A DNA stretch of 43,565 nt from an uncultured Oscillospiraceae bacterium. Its GTDB lineage: Bacteria; Bacillota; Clostridia; Oscillospirales; Oscillospiraceae. Positions 1 through 8,018 of the stretch are shown piece by piece. Location of the stretch: NCBI GenBank assembly GCA_934655875.1, contig CAKUHB010000022.1, positions 1-43,565 of the forward strand, in the 5' to 3' direction. Numbering within the stretch: position 1 is the first letter of the stretch; each line of letters starts with the position of its first letter. The notes under the pieces were generated by a model that ran no database searches, was not told the origin of the DNA, and saw only the letters and a list, made by a program, of their open reading frames with translations. Both the position numbers and the translations under genes were made by a program.

Positions 1-188
1 TTGTCATCGGCAGGAACACGGCTTGATTTGTTCTCTCCATTGTCTCTCCAATACCATCAAACTCGGAAAAATCGCAATTGTCTAAATGGTTCCTGTTTTT
101 TCAAAAAACGGTGAAAAGCATTGATTTTCAATGGATCTTGAACCTGTAGTTCCGTGTACTTCCGCTGTCTTCCGGATGGGATACAAGC
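1..188. other. End of an integrated element next to the tRNA-Leu junction
   Basis: No gene is supported here. Because the tRNA fragment at 189-243 lacks its 5' half, this stretch is probably the end of an element inserted in a tRNA-Leu gene, with the rest of the element outside the window. Just before the junction the pentamer TTCCG occurs three times with exact 10-bp spacing (150-154, 160-164, 170-174), one helical turn apart, which suits a protein-binding arm such as an integrase or excisionase site. The tRNA break is seen directly; the att interpretation is inference. Confidence 0.5.
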
Positions 189-243
189 CTTAAAATCCCT
201 CGGCCCAACAGCCGTGCGGGTTCGAGCCCCGCCACCGGCACCA
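189..243 (+). tRNA. 3' half of tRNA-Leu(UAA), displaced attachment-site remnant
   Basis: The sequence gives the anticodon loop CTTAAAA with anticodon TAA, the 3' anticodon strand TCCCT, a class II long variable arm (CGG...CCG), a perfect T-arm (GCGGG, TTCGAGC, CCCGC), the 3' acceptor strand CACCGGC, and an encoded A-CCA end. The matching 5' anticodon strand AGGGA is absent upstream (CAAGC instead), and no D-arm or 5' acceptor strand GCCGGTG is present. This is therefore half a tRNA, as expected when an element inserts at the anticodon loop and carries its own 3' half to rebuild the gene at the far end. It cannot give a functional tRNA. Confidence 0.8.
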
Positions 244-250
244 GACAAAG

Positions 251-295
251 ATAATCCGAACCAGGTCTTCGTAATCGGAGACGGGTTCGGATTAT
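251..295 (+). terminator. Intrinsic terminator of the old tRNA-Leu gene
   Basis: Perfect 12-bp inverted repeat (251-262 with 284-295) around a 21-nt loop, followed by a T-rich tract. It lies 8 nt after the tRNA CCA end, where the terminator of the intact tRNA gene would sit. This supports the DNA from here rightward being the original flank. Confidence 0.7.
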
Positions 296-406
296 TTGTT
301 TTCTTTGAGAGATTCGAAGATACGCATTTCCGGAATGGCGTGCTGAAGCGCCCGGAATCCAAGCCGCGAGGACCGAGAAAACCAAAGATGAAAAAGGAGG
401 ACAACC

Positions 407-655
407 ATGAAAAACATCAAAAGCTGTGAATTCAACATGGACACTGGCTGTGTGGAGCTGCGGTTTCAGGACGGCAGCATGATCTCCATCGACTGTACTG
501 CTGTGGAGAACGAAGTAGCAGATAATCTTTATGAGCGGTCGGAACTGGATTATCTCATCTACAACGACCCGTTGGCGTATGCCAAATTGGTTTTGAGCGG
601 CGACCCAGAAACGTACCTGAACGCTGTCACGGAATACACGCCCTATGAAAAGTGA
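407..655 (+). CDS. Small conserved protein, DUF6061-like
   Basis: 82-residue soluble protein with no signal peptide or membrane segment. It has the look of the DUF6061 family of Clostridia: a short beta-rich N-terminus (a D-x-x-x-G-C-V-E strand and a D-G-S turn), then an acidic helical half (SELDYLIYNDPLAYAKLVL) and an EYTPYEK tail. Function is unknown. The ATG is preceded by AAGGAGG at 394-400. It converges on the gene at 699-887 with a shared terminator between them. A damaged copy of its C-terminal third is found at 20683-20784 in the same arrangement, so the pair is a repeated module. The family assignment is from memory of the family pattern. Confidence 0.7.
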   Translation: MKNIKSCEFNMDTGCVELRFQDGSMISIDCTAVENEVADNLYERSELDYLIYNDPLAYAKLVLSGDPETYLNAVTEYTPYEK

Positions 656-663
656 ATACACGC

Positions 664-691
664 AAAAAGGACGGCTACTGCCGTCCTTTTT
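664..691. terminator. Bidirectional terminator between convergent small genes
   Basis: Inverted repeat 664-674 with 681-691 (AAAAAGGACGG and CCGTCCTTTTT), giving a T-run on both strands. It lies between the stop of the 82-aa gene (655) and the stop of the minus-strand gene (699), so it can end both transcripts. Confidence 0.8.
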
Positions 692-698
692 GTTATCT

Positions 699-887
699 TC
701 AGGCGATTTTCTCAGCCTCGTTATCATTCTGAGCGGCATCCCGTCGTGCTTTCCATTCGGCAAATTCCCGCTGCCCTTCCTCGCTTTCGTGGTAGGCGAG
801 GATATCAGGCAGGAGGACTCTGGCGATGGTTTCGATTTCGTGCTGCGGGATGCCGCTGTGGTTGACCAGCTTTTTCCGCCTGCTCAA
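699..887 (-). CDS. Small conserved protein starting MSRRKKL
   Basis: 62-residue soluble, charged protein. It begins with a basic run (MSRRKKL), has an acidic helix around residues 25-45 (ILAYHESEEGQREFAEWK-like) and a charged tail. It is clearly paralogous to the 64-aa gene at 20875-21069, matching over most residues (IPQHEIE, ARxLLPDILAY, ESEEGQxEFAEWKA). I do not recognise a function. The pairing with the DUF6061-like gene, and the second copy next to an XRE repressor and serine recombinase, suggest an accessory gene of integrative elements. The start codon is followed directly by the conserved basic motif in both copies, which supports the chosen start. Confidence 0.7.
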   Translation of the reverse strand: MSRRKKLVNHSGIPQHEIETIARVLLPDILAYHESEEGQREFAEWKARRDAAQNDNEAEKIA

Positions 888-980
888 ATAGTACCTCCGA
901 TAAATTCCTATCCATGCGACCTCGTTCCTGCGCGTCTTCTGAACATCTTATCGCATCCATCCCATCCAATCAAAATAAAA

Positions 981-1020
981 ATGCAGCCGCCTGTCAAGCA
1001 AATGCCTGTCGCAGCTGCAT
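981..1020. repeat. Inverted-repeat element, copy 1
   Basis: ATGCAGC near 981 pairs with GCTGCAT at 1014-1020 around a variable centre. The first 19 bases closely match those at 21198-21216 (ATGCAGCCGCYTGTCAAGC), which sit at the equivalent place downstream of the second small-gene module. Copies share the ends but differ inside, as expected for a structured RNA or DNA element carried with the module. Confidence 0.5.
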
Positions 1021-1411
1021 ATGTCTTCGTGATTTCAGTTTATCGCAGAAACGAAAATCTGTCAAGCGTGTGGGAAGGCGCTACTTTTTCACTCTGACAA
1101 AGCAGGATGATACTACATTTGCACACCAGATAATTGTAATTTTGTCATTGCGCTTTTTCCGTGAATCTGATACGCTATAACAAATAGCTGAAAAAGCATT
1201 AATTAAGGGGCAGAATTTCATCGTTTATCCTCTTATCTTCCACTCCCCAGAACCAACGCCCACAGTGCAGCGCTTTCTGGGAGCGGCAAAGACCGTCAGC
1301 AAGGAGCCGTATGGATAGTAAAACCTAAAGGTATATACTGATGAACAAAGCGAGACTTCCGCAGAAGTCTCGCTTCTGCTATCATGTATACAAAAAGATG
1401 TGTTACCATAG
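1021..1411. other. AT-rich intergenic stretch with a hairpin
   Basis: No intact gene. One plus-strand frame ending at the TAG at 1316-1318 reads ...TVQRFLGAAKTVSKEPYG, which could be the last residues of a lost protein (a LysR-type C-terminus is conceivable but unproven). A perfect 11-bp hairpin (1349-1359 with 1364-1374, loop CGCA) follows and may be its terminator; the T-run after it is poor. The rest shows nothing I can name. Confidence 0.4.
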
Positions 1412-1561
1412 ATCGAGCCTCCGCTCGGCGCGTACACAAACTGCAGCCACGGCGCAAATTTGGCCGTCATCCGCCCCGTCCTGTATTGCCACATCACCGC
1501 GGGCTGCTGCAAGAAGTCGAAACACGACGAGATTTACGACATTTTGAAGGAGTGCAAATAA
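1412..1561 (+). pseudogene. C-terminal fragment of an iron-containing alcohol dehydrogenase
   Basis: A 49-codon frame runs from directly after a TAG (1409-1411) to the TAA at 1559-1561. It reads IEPPLGAYTNCSHGANLAVI then RPVLYCHI. This matches the Fe-ADH (group III alcohol dehydrogenase) segment M/I-E-H-x-L-S-A-Y-x-x-x-x-H-G-x-x-L-A-V-x-x-P, which contains one of the metal-binding histidines. The usual His after IE is Pro here, the N-terminal nucleotide-binding domain is absent, and the tail after HI (a Cys- and Lys-rich end) is not typical of the family. The fragment overlaps the upstream region of the flavodoxin gene by one base gap, so it may still carry that gene's ribosome binding site (GGAG at 1549-1552). 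Identification rests on one motif. Confidence 0.55.
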
Positions 1562-1562
1562 C

Positions 1563-2012
1563 ATGAGCATCTTATTCATCAACGGCAGTCCCAATAAAAA
1601 TGGCAACACCGCAAAGCTGGCAGCAGAGCTGCTGAACGGCAAAGATTATGAAACTCTGAATCTGACTGACTACACCATCAGAGCTTACGGTCAGAATCTC
1701 CTCGGAGACGGGCTGGATACTGTCATCAACGCCATGAAACAGGCGGACACCTTCGTCATCGGCTCTCCCCTGTACTGGCACAACATCTGCGGCAGCGTCC
1801 GCAATATGCTCGACCGTTTCTATGGCAAAATCAAAAAAGGAGAGCTTTTCGGGCGCAAGCTGTACTTTGTATTTCAGGGTGCTGCCCCGGAACAGTGGAT
1901 GCTGGAAGCGGGTGAGTACACCATGAAGCGCTTCGCCGCGCTTTACGGATTGAGCTACGGCGGCATGATGACGAACAGGGACAAGGCTGCCAAGCTCACA
2001 AAAACAGTCTGA
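1563..2012 (+). CDS. Flavodoxin-like NAD(P)H-dependent FMN reductase family protein
   Basis: 149-residue cytoplasmic protein with the flavodoxin fold. The N-terminal phosphate-binding loop ILFINGSPNKNGNTAKLA (residues 3-20) matches the GSPR-x-x-GNT consensus for FMN phosphate. The segment ADTFVIGSPLYWHNICGSV (about 61-79) is the second FMN loop with the usual SPLYW. It likely binds FMN and reduces quinones, azo dyes or an unknown acceptor with NAD(P)H; the true substrate is not visible. It is shorter than many relatives (170-200 aa) but appears complete. The start follows the dehydrogenase fragment by one base. Its transcript ends at the hairpin 2131-2158. Confidence 0.85.
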   Translation: MSILFINGSPNKNGNTAKLAAELLNGKDYETLNLTDYTIRAYGQNLLGDGLDTVINAMKQADTFVIGSPLYWHNICGSVRNMLDRFYGKIKKGELFGRKLYFVFQGAAPEQWMLEAGEYTMKRFAALYGLSYGGMMTNRDKAAKLTKTV

Positions 2013-2130
2013 CGAAACACATTGGATATGCAGCGCTCAATAAAAACGCGCACTGTTGTCTTCTCATGCGTCACAATATCTGTAACGTCGACGCAGACGC
2101 GGAATCGTGCTCGCCCGAATCCATAAAAAA

Positions 2131-2158
2131 CGAGGAAACGGAGGTATCCGTTTCCTCG
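2131..2158. terminator. Bidirectional terminator at the end of the secretion/kinase cluster
   Basis: Perfect 12-bp stem (CGAGGAAACGGA with TCCGTTTCCTCG), loop GGTA, flanked by AAAAAA on the left and CTTTTTT on the right. It serves the flavodoxin gene on the plus strand and the last kinase gene (stop at 2183) on the minus strand. The same arms recur in the hairpin at 20507-20538 beyond the other end of the cluster. Confidence 0.85.
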
Positions 2159-2182
2159 CTTTTTTACAGGAGGAGCCTTGCG

Positions 2183-5100
2183 TCAGGGCTGGATCGTCGG
2201 AATCTCGTCCGGAATGACCGGAAACACGTTTGCACTTGGCTGCTCCGTGTACGTATAGGTACAGGACGCGGAATAGGTCCGTCCGTTGTAGGTGTAGCTG
2301 ACCGTGACGGTATAGCTCTCGCCGTTTTCCATGCCGAATTCATCGACAATATATTGACTTCCGTCGACCCAGCCGCCTCTGTGCGCAGACGCGACCGTCC
2401 ATGTTGCCGTACCGGCCGTACAGCCGGGGATATCCGTCTTGATCGCATAGGCCGCGCGGCCCTCCGTCCGCTCCACAAGGAAGAGGTCGAGAATGTAATT
2501 CTCGACGGCAGCCGCCTGATAACAGCTGGCCGTATAGGTTTTTCCGTTGTGGACGTATGTCGCGGTAAGCGTGCCGGTGATCCCATACGAGAGATACGCG
2601 CAGCCGCCCTCGGTGTACCAGCGTTCGTCGACCGGTTCGAGCCACCAAGTCACCTTGGAGCTGTCAAAATTGGGGATATTCGTATTCACGAAGTACTTGT
2701 AGAACTGTCCGTTCGTGGACGTTTCCGTCCTGCGGATCTCAAAGGAATAATTTTCTTTTTCCTCTGCCAGAACCGTGATCGTCGTCGTATCCGAGTAGGT
2801 CACGCCGTTATACACCATGCTGGCCTTGATGGTGGCCGTGCCCGCACCGGCTGCGCGGAGCTCGCTGCCCTCGAAATAGGCGACCTGCGGGTTCAGCGAG
2901 GTCCACTGGACCGCCTGTCCGACCGGATCCGTCGTCGCCGACAGGCGGATGCCGCCCTCGATCTGCTCCTTCTGCAATTTGACGCTCGGCTTCTTGATGG
3001 TGATGGAATAGGAGGTCGTCAAACCCTTGTAGGTGACGGTGACCTGCTTCGTGCCCGCAGCCTGCATATTGGCCGCAGTCTGGAAGCCGCTGCTCACCGT
3101 CTGCGTTTTTCCGGTCTTGTCGGTATATTGCAGCCTCAGGCCGCTCGTGGTAAGCGTGTCGCCGATGTAGAAGGTCCGCTTGTCCGGCAGGACCGAGACG
3201 CTCAGCGATTCCTTCTTCGCCGGTTCCTGCTTTTCGGGCTCCTTCTCGGGTTCCTTTTCGTTCCCCTCGCCCGCGCTGATCCACAGCTCCACAGGCTCGT
3301 TCGGCGAGATGTAATAATAGTCCGAATCCCGATACCCGGTAAAGGTGAGATCCGAGATATGCCCGGCCGCAATTGTGGAAACCACCCACTTTTTCGTATA
3401 GGCAACGCCCGCATCCTTCAGCGCGGCCTCCGCCGTCTGCTGCGTTGTGCTGCCGTCGAAGCGCCTGACCCTGATATAGTTGGCCGGATCGAGCACCCAG
3501 ACGGCGCACTGCGCCGTGCGGCCATCGTAGACCGCCGTAACATAGGTCCAGCCCTCCGCAACGCCGGTCGCCATGCCGTCCGCGTCGACGCGGACGACGT
3601 CCGGATGGCGCGAGATCCAGCGGACGAGCTCCGGCTCGATCCCGCCGAGCTGGCCGCCAAGCGGGACCGTCTCGCCGACGTCGAGAATGACGAGCTCCGA
3701 CATCTGCAATGGCCGTCCGTCGCTGACCGTGACGTAGCAGGCCGCCGCTGCGCCGTCCACAACGGCAGTCACCGTCGTCGCGCCGGGCGCGTTGGCCGTC
3801 AGCATCCCGTTTGCATCCACGGACGCGATCTCAGGCAGGCTGGAATACCAGCTTGCCGCGCCGCTCGCGCCGCGCACGGTGAGCTCCGCGCCAAGATCGA
3901 GCGTTTCTCCGACCAGTAGGTTCATTTCCCGCGGCATCGTCAGCTCCGCGCCGGGCGTCTGCACGGCGGACGCCTTATCGGCGCTGATCTCCAGCGCGAC
4001 CTGTGCGGGCGGCAGCGTCTGGCTTCCTCCCTCGGGCGTCTGTGCGGCGACGTGACCGGTTTTGACATGGCCGCTCACAACATCCTGCGTCGTCCAGCCG
4101 CAGCCGTGCAGCGCGAGGATCCGTTTCGCCTCCTCCGCCGGCTGATACAGCACAGACGGAACGATCTGCTTTTCCGGGCCGAGACTGACGACAAAATAGA
4201 CCGCATCGCCCTTCAGAACGCGCGCGCCGCCCGCCGGGGATTGCAGGATCACGTTTCCGCTCGGGATCGTCGGATGATAGCGCAGCTCGCACTTCACCGC
4301 GTACAGGCCATCCGCGCGCAGATCGCGCTTTGCCGTGCCGAACGCACGGCCGACATAGTCGGCCACCGTTATGTAGGAATCCTCCGACGGCGTGAGCGTC
4401 GGAATGTCGATCACATCGCTCGGCGCACTGCCGCCCGTGCCGGTATCCGGGACCGGCAGCGTCTGCGCGGTCGCGGGGTTCTCCGCGACCGTGAGCGTCA
4501 GCCGCGAGCCGTCCGTGAGCGCGGAGCCAGCGCCGATGCTCTGATCGATGACCGTGCCGTCCGCTTTCGAGTCGCTTTTGACGTATTCCCACGTGATCTG
4601 ATCCTCGGTCAGACCCAGACGGGTCAGATGCTCCAGCGCCGCGTCCCGCAGCATGTCCGTCTCATCCGCCATCACAGCGAGCGGGCGCTCCTTGCCGAGA
4701 CTGGCTGTCGCGTTCAGCTCGGACTGCGGCGCGAGTTTTGTCCCGGAGCCCGGATCCTGCGTCAGGATGCGGCCCTTTTCAACGCCCGCGTCATAGTCGG
4801 AGCCTTCGAGCATCAGTTGCAGCTGCGCCGTTTTTGTCGTCTCGGCGGCTTCATCGACCGGCAGATTGACGATATTGGGGCTGTAGACAAAGCTGCCGTC
4901 CGGGGCCGCGTCCGTCTTCGGTCTGCGGCTGACGAAGAACAGGATCCCGCCGGCCACGATCGCGGCTGCCGCCGCGCCGGCTGCGAGCTTTGCCCAGAGC
5001 GGCCAGCCGAAGCCCTCTTTTTTCTGGATCGTCTCCTGTACGCGCTGTACGGGCGTTTTTGCGGTCAGCTCCTCATACAGCTCCGCGACGCTCTGCGTGC

Positions 5101-6028
5101 GATCCTGCGTATGCAGGCACATGCCGTTCAGAATGGCCGCTTCCTGCGATTTTGTGATGCTTTTGCAGTATCTGGACGGCGGCGCAAGCGGATCACGGCG
5201 GTGCGAACGCAGCGCTTCGCCGCGCTCCATCGCGTTCGGCGGCGTTACGCCGGTCACCATCTGATAGAGCGTGGCGCTGAGCGCATAGACGTCTGCGGAG
5301 GGTCCCTGCACGCTGTGGCTGCTGTACTGCTCCTCGGGCGAATAGCCATCCTTGATGATGACCGTCATGCTCTTGCCGCAGTCGTGTACGGCATGACGCG
5401 CCGCGCCGAAATCGATCAGCCGCACGCCGCCATCCTTGAGCAGCATAATGTTGTCGGGCGCGATATCCCGGTGGATCATGCCGCTGTCGTGGATGTGCTG
5501 TAGCGATATCATAATGGGGGTCAGCAGCCTGACAGCCTCGTCCGGCGTGATCGTCCCTTCCCGCTTCAGATATTCGCTCAGCGTTTCGCCCTCAAGATAC
5601 TCCATAACGAGATACGCCGTTTCGTTCTCGGAAAAGCAGTCGTAGATATGGACGACGCCGTCCTCATTCTGGAACGCGGACAGCCGTCTGGCCTCGTCGA
5701 GAAATTTCTGCTTGCCGAAGCTGAAATATTCGCCCGGCTTTCCGGAAAAGACCGTCAGGCGGCTCTCGCCGGGCTGCCGTGTGGCGTATTCGCTGGGAAG
5801 ATACTCCTTGACGGCGATCTTGTGCCGCAGAAGCGCGTCCCACGCCAGATATGTCACGCTGAAGCCGCCGTGGCCGAGTGCGCGGCCGACGACATACCGC
5901 TCCTGTAGGATCGTTCCCGGGCGCATGTATATGCCGAGCTCCGGTTCCGTGCCCTCCGCATAGCCGCAGTGCGGGCAGATCTCAAACTGGTCGTCGTATG
6001 ACCCAAAGCATCCAAAGCAGATCTTCAT
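2183..6028 (-). CDS. Membrane Ser/Thr protein kinase with PASTA and Ig-like (Big) outer domains
   Basis: 1281-residue Hanks-type kinase, last gene of the minus-strand cluster. Order of parts: an N-terminal zinc ribbon (C4-x2-C7 and CPHCG at 19-22); a kinase domain about 44-325 with glycine loop, ATP lysine K74 (AVKEYLP), catalytic HRDIAPDN (186-193) and DFG (206-208); one membrane helix about 345-367. Outside the cell there are three PASTA-like repeats, two Big_2-like Ig domains, a further PASTA-like unit, a charged KEPEKEPEK linker, and more Ig-like repeats up to the end. All catalytic residues are present, so it should be active. PASTA domains bind peptidoglycan fragments in PrkC/PknB, which suggests wall sensing, but the Ig array is unusual for that family. 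An AGGAGG site precedes the ATG. It lies 10 bp after the second kinase gene. Confidence 0.9.
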   Translation of the reverse strand: MKICFGCFGSYDDQFEICPHCGYAEGTEPELGIYMRPGTILQERYVVGRALGHGGFSVTYLAWDALLRHKIAVKEYLPSEYATRQPGESRLTVFSGKPGEYFSFGKQKFLDEARRLSAFQNEDGVVHIYDCFSENETAYLVMEYLEGETLSEYLKREGTITPDEAVRLLTPIMISLQHIHDSGMIHRDIAPDNIMLLKDGGVRLIDFGAARHAVHDCGKSMTVIIKDGYSPEEQYSSHSVQGPSADVYALSATLYQMVTGVTPPNAMERGEALRSHRRDPLAPPSRYCKSITKSQEAAILNGMCLHTQDRTQSVAELYEELTAKTPVQRVQETIQKKEGFGWPLWAKLAAGAAAAAIVAGGILFFVSRRPKTDAAPDGSFVYSPNIVNLPVDEAAETTKTAQLQLMLEGSDYDAGVEKGRILTQDPGSGTKLAPQSELNATASLGKERPLAVMADETDMLRDAALEHLTRLGLTEDQITWEYVKSDSKADGTVIDQSIGAGSALTDGSRLTLTVAENPATAQTLPVPDTGTGGSAPSDVIDIPTLTPSEDSYITVADYVGRAFGTAKRDLRADGLYAVKCELRYHPTIPSGNVILQSPAGGARVLKGDAVYFVVSLGPEKQIVPSVLYQPAEEAKRILALHGCGWTTQDVVSGHVKTGHVAAQTPEGGSQTLPPAQVALEISADKASAVQTPGAELTMPREMNLLVGETLDLGAELTVRGASGAASWYSSLPEIASVDANGMLTANAPGATTVTAVVDGAAAACYVTVSDGRPLQMSELVILDVGETVPLGGQLGGIEPELVRWISRHPDVVRVDADGMATGVAEGWTYVTAVYDGRTAQCAVWVLDPANYIRVRRFDGSTTQQTAEAALKDAGVAYTKKWVVSTIAAGHISDLTFTGYRDSDYYYISPNEPVELWISAGEGNEKEPEKEPEKQEPAKKESLSVSVLPDKRTFYIGDTLTTSGLRLQYTDKTGKTQTVSSGFQTAANMQAAGTKQVTVTYKGLTTSYSITIKKPSVKLQKEQIEGGIRLSATTDPVGQAVQWTSLNPQVAYFEGSELRAAGAGTATIKASMVYNGVTYSDTTTITVLAEEKENYSFEIRRTETSTNGQFYKYFVNTNIPNFDSSKVTWWLEPVDERWYTEGGCAYLSYGITGTLTATYVHNGKTYTASCYQAAAVENYILDLFLVERTEGRAAYAIKTDIPGCTAGTATWTVASAHRGGWVDGSQYIVDEFGMENGESYTVTVSYTYNGRTYSASCTYTYTEQPSANVFPVIPDEIPTIQP

Positions 6029-6038
6029 ATTCTTCCTC

Positions 6039-8018
6039 CTATCCGATCCCGCATGCCTGCGGCTGCCGCTCGTCCAGAACCGCGGACAGCTCGCCGGCCA
6101 GGCTTCGGTATTGTTCGTATACCGTGTTCAAAACCGGTACGCAGGGGTAACTGTTTTCTAGATACAAGCAGCGCTGGCCGTCCTCGCTCAGCAGGTACGA
6201 TAAAAACCGGACGGCGCACCGCCGCTCTTTTTTCGCCGTGCCGGCCGCGACGGACCATACGTTTTGCAGCTGGCAGACCGGCGCGTCTGTCTCGAGCGCA
6301 TAGGCGCGGTAACGCCCGGCCATCGCCTGCTGTAAGTCCGCCGCGTCGGCTGTATCGCCGTAATAGAGCATGCGCTCGCCGCGCACGAAGCCGTCCCGCG
6401 CGTCCTCCCGCATGGAAAATGGCTCGTCCGTCGGGATTGGGCTTTGCAGAAGCGCCTCGTAGAGCGGTATGGCCGACGCCTTGAACCCGACGGGGCTCCC
6501 GCGCGCGGCCAGCTCTGCCGGCAGCGATGCGCCGGCCTTCTGAAGCGCGCCAATTTCGCCGCCCGTATACGCGCCGGCGACGTACAGGACAGGCATGCCG
6601 CAGCCAAGCGCCGCATGATCTGCGCTGACCAGGCCGGAGAGCCGGTACTGCGCGGGATCGTGCGCACGGGCAAGGCTCCGCAGCGCCGTATCATCGGCCA
6701 GAGCGGCATCTGTATCCGCCGTCCGCTCGAAAAGCGCGGGCATGGAGCCGTCCTGCTGCGCCTGTTTGAGCCTGTCCGCATATTCATCCGGCAGAATGCT
6801 TTGCAGCCGAAGCGTCACGTTCGGGTACCGCTGCGAAAAAGCGTCCGCCGCCGCGTGCAGCGCGGCGATCTTGTTCTGGCCGCTCTGCGAGAGCGGATCG
6901 GCAGAAAACCAGACGAATATCTCCGCGTCCAGAAGCGTGGTATTCTGTACGCGCCCGATCCAGAGCGCCGATACAGCCGCGCCGACAGCCGCCAGCACCA
7001 GAAACGCGGCAAGCAGACTGACACGTCTTCTGCGCCGCTTTTTCCTGCGGACAGCCTCCATGCTCTGCGCGGCCTGATACTGCTTCAGTGCGCGGGCAAA
7101 CGCATCCGCGTCCGGGAAGCGAAGCTCCGGCTCCAGCGCCATTGCCTGCATGACCGCGTTGCCCACGCCCTCCGGAATGTCGGGCCGCAGCGCGTGCGGC
7201 GGCTTCAGCCGGTCGACCGGCTGGCGGTTGAGCGCGCTTTCGGGCGCTTTTCCCGTCATCGCCATGTAAAGCGTCGCGCCGAGCGCATAAATATCCGTCT
7301 GCGGGCCCTGCCGCGCGGTGCTTGCATACTGCTCCGGCGGCGTGAAGCAGTCTTTGAAAACGACGGTCAGCTGCCGATCCTGCCGCATGGCGGCCCGCGC
7401 CGCGCCGAAATCGATCAGCTTGACGGTCCCGTCTCGGCAGAGGAAAATGTTGTCCGGGCTGATGTCGCGATGTACGACGCCCTTGCGGTGCAGCTGCGCC
7501 AGCGCGCCGCAGACGGCCGTTCCGATCTCCACGGCCCGCTCCCACGAAAGCGGCGCGGTCTCGATCTCCGCTTTCAGCGTGCGGCCCTGCAAATATTCCA
7601 TCACGATATACGCCGTGCCATTCGCCTCGAAGTATTCCCGCACCTGTACGATGTTTGCCGCCGCGCAGAACTGCATCATGCTCCGCGCCTCGTTCAGAAA
7701 CCGCTCGTAGCCCCGGCGGAATTCCACTGCGCGCTTGCCTGCGTAGAGCAGCACCTCCGTGCTGCCGGGGATCCGGTTCGCGATCCCGGACGGGAAGTAT
7801 TCCTTGACTGCGACCGTACACGCGAGCGTTTCGTCAAAGGCGCGGTAGGTGATCCCGAAGCCGCCGACTCCGGCGACCGCCTCCACGCGATAGCGCCCGG
7901 CGATCTTCATCCCCGGCTGCAAGGCGTTCGGCGGGACCGGCTGCTGCCGGCAGCCGCATGCCGGACAGACGTCCGCCTGCGGCGGCAGCGCCGCGCCGCA
8001 TGCTTCACAGCGCCTCAT
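6039..8018 (-). CDS. Membrane Ser/Thr protein kinase with solute-binding-protein-like outer domain
   Basis: 659 residues. Parts in order: zinc ribbon (C4-x2-C7, CPACGC at 18-23); kinase domain about 42-315 with ATP lysine K72 (AVKEYFP), HRDISPDN (183-190) and DFG (203-205), all intact; a very basic KKRRRRRR stop-transfer stretch about 326-332; one membrane helix about 333-354; then about 300 outer residues. The outer part starts IFVWFSADPLSQ and has AFSQRYPNVTLRLQ, like the N-terminal lobe of family 1 (sugar) ABC binding proteins, and near the end has AVRFLSYLLSEDGQRCLY, like their C-terminal helix. The reading is a kinase that senses a ligand with a binding-protein fold. The start overlaps the FHA gene stop by ATGA. 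The kinase call is firm; the binding-protein domain is an assignment by sequence pattern. Confidence 0.9.
   Translation of the reverse strand: MRRCEACGAALPPQADVCPACGCRQQPVPPNALQPGMKIAGRYRVEAVAGVGGFGITYRAFDETLACTVAVKEYFPSGIANRIPGSTEVLLYAGKRAVEFRRGYERFLNEARSMMQFCAAANIVQVREYFEANGTAYIVMEYLQGRTLKAEIETAPLSWERAVEIGTAVCGALAQLHRKGVVHRDISPDNIFLCRDGTVKLIDFGAARAAMRQDRQLTVVFKDCFTPPEQYASTARQGPQTDIYALGATLYMAMTGKAPESALNRQPVDRLKPPHALRPDIPEGVGNAVMQAMALEPELRFPDADAFARALKQYQAAQSMEAVRRKKRRRRRVSLLAAFLVLAAVGAAVSALWIGRVQNTTLLDAEIFVWFSADPLSQSGQNKIAALHAAADAFSQRYPNVTLRLQSILPDEYADRLKQAQQDGSMPALFERTADTDAALADDTALRSLARAHDPAQYRLSGLVSADHAALGCGMPVLYVAGAYTGGEIGALQKAGASLPAELAARGSPVGFKASAIPLYEALLQSPIPTDEPFSMREDARDGFVRGERMLYYGDTADAADLQQAMAGRYRAYALETDAPVCQLQNVWSVAAGTAKKERRCAVRFLSYLLSEDGQRCLYLENSYPCVPVLNTVYEQYRSLAGELSAVLDERQPQACGIG

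Noticed and set aside
128..763. Minus-strand open frame crossing the tRNA fragment (product with VAGLEPARLL)
   Set aside because: This peptide is the known artefact of translating the antisense of a tRNA gene; it also crosses a terminator and two real genes.
1225..1512. Minus-strand frame over the alcohol dehydrogenase relic
   Set aside because: The plus strand explains the region better through a recognisable Fe-ADH motif.
2066..3919. Plus-strand open frame of 617 codons
   Set aside because: Antisense to the kinase gene, Arg-rich product, begins before the bidirectional terminator and has no ribosome binding site.
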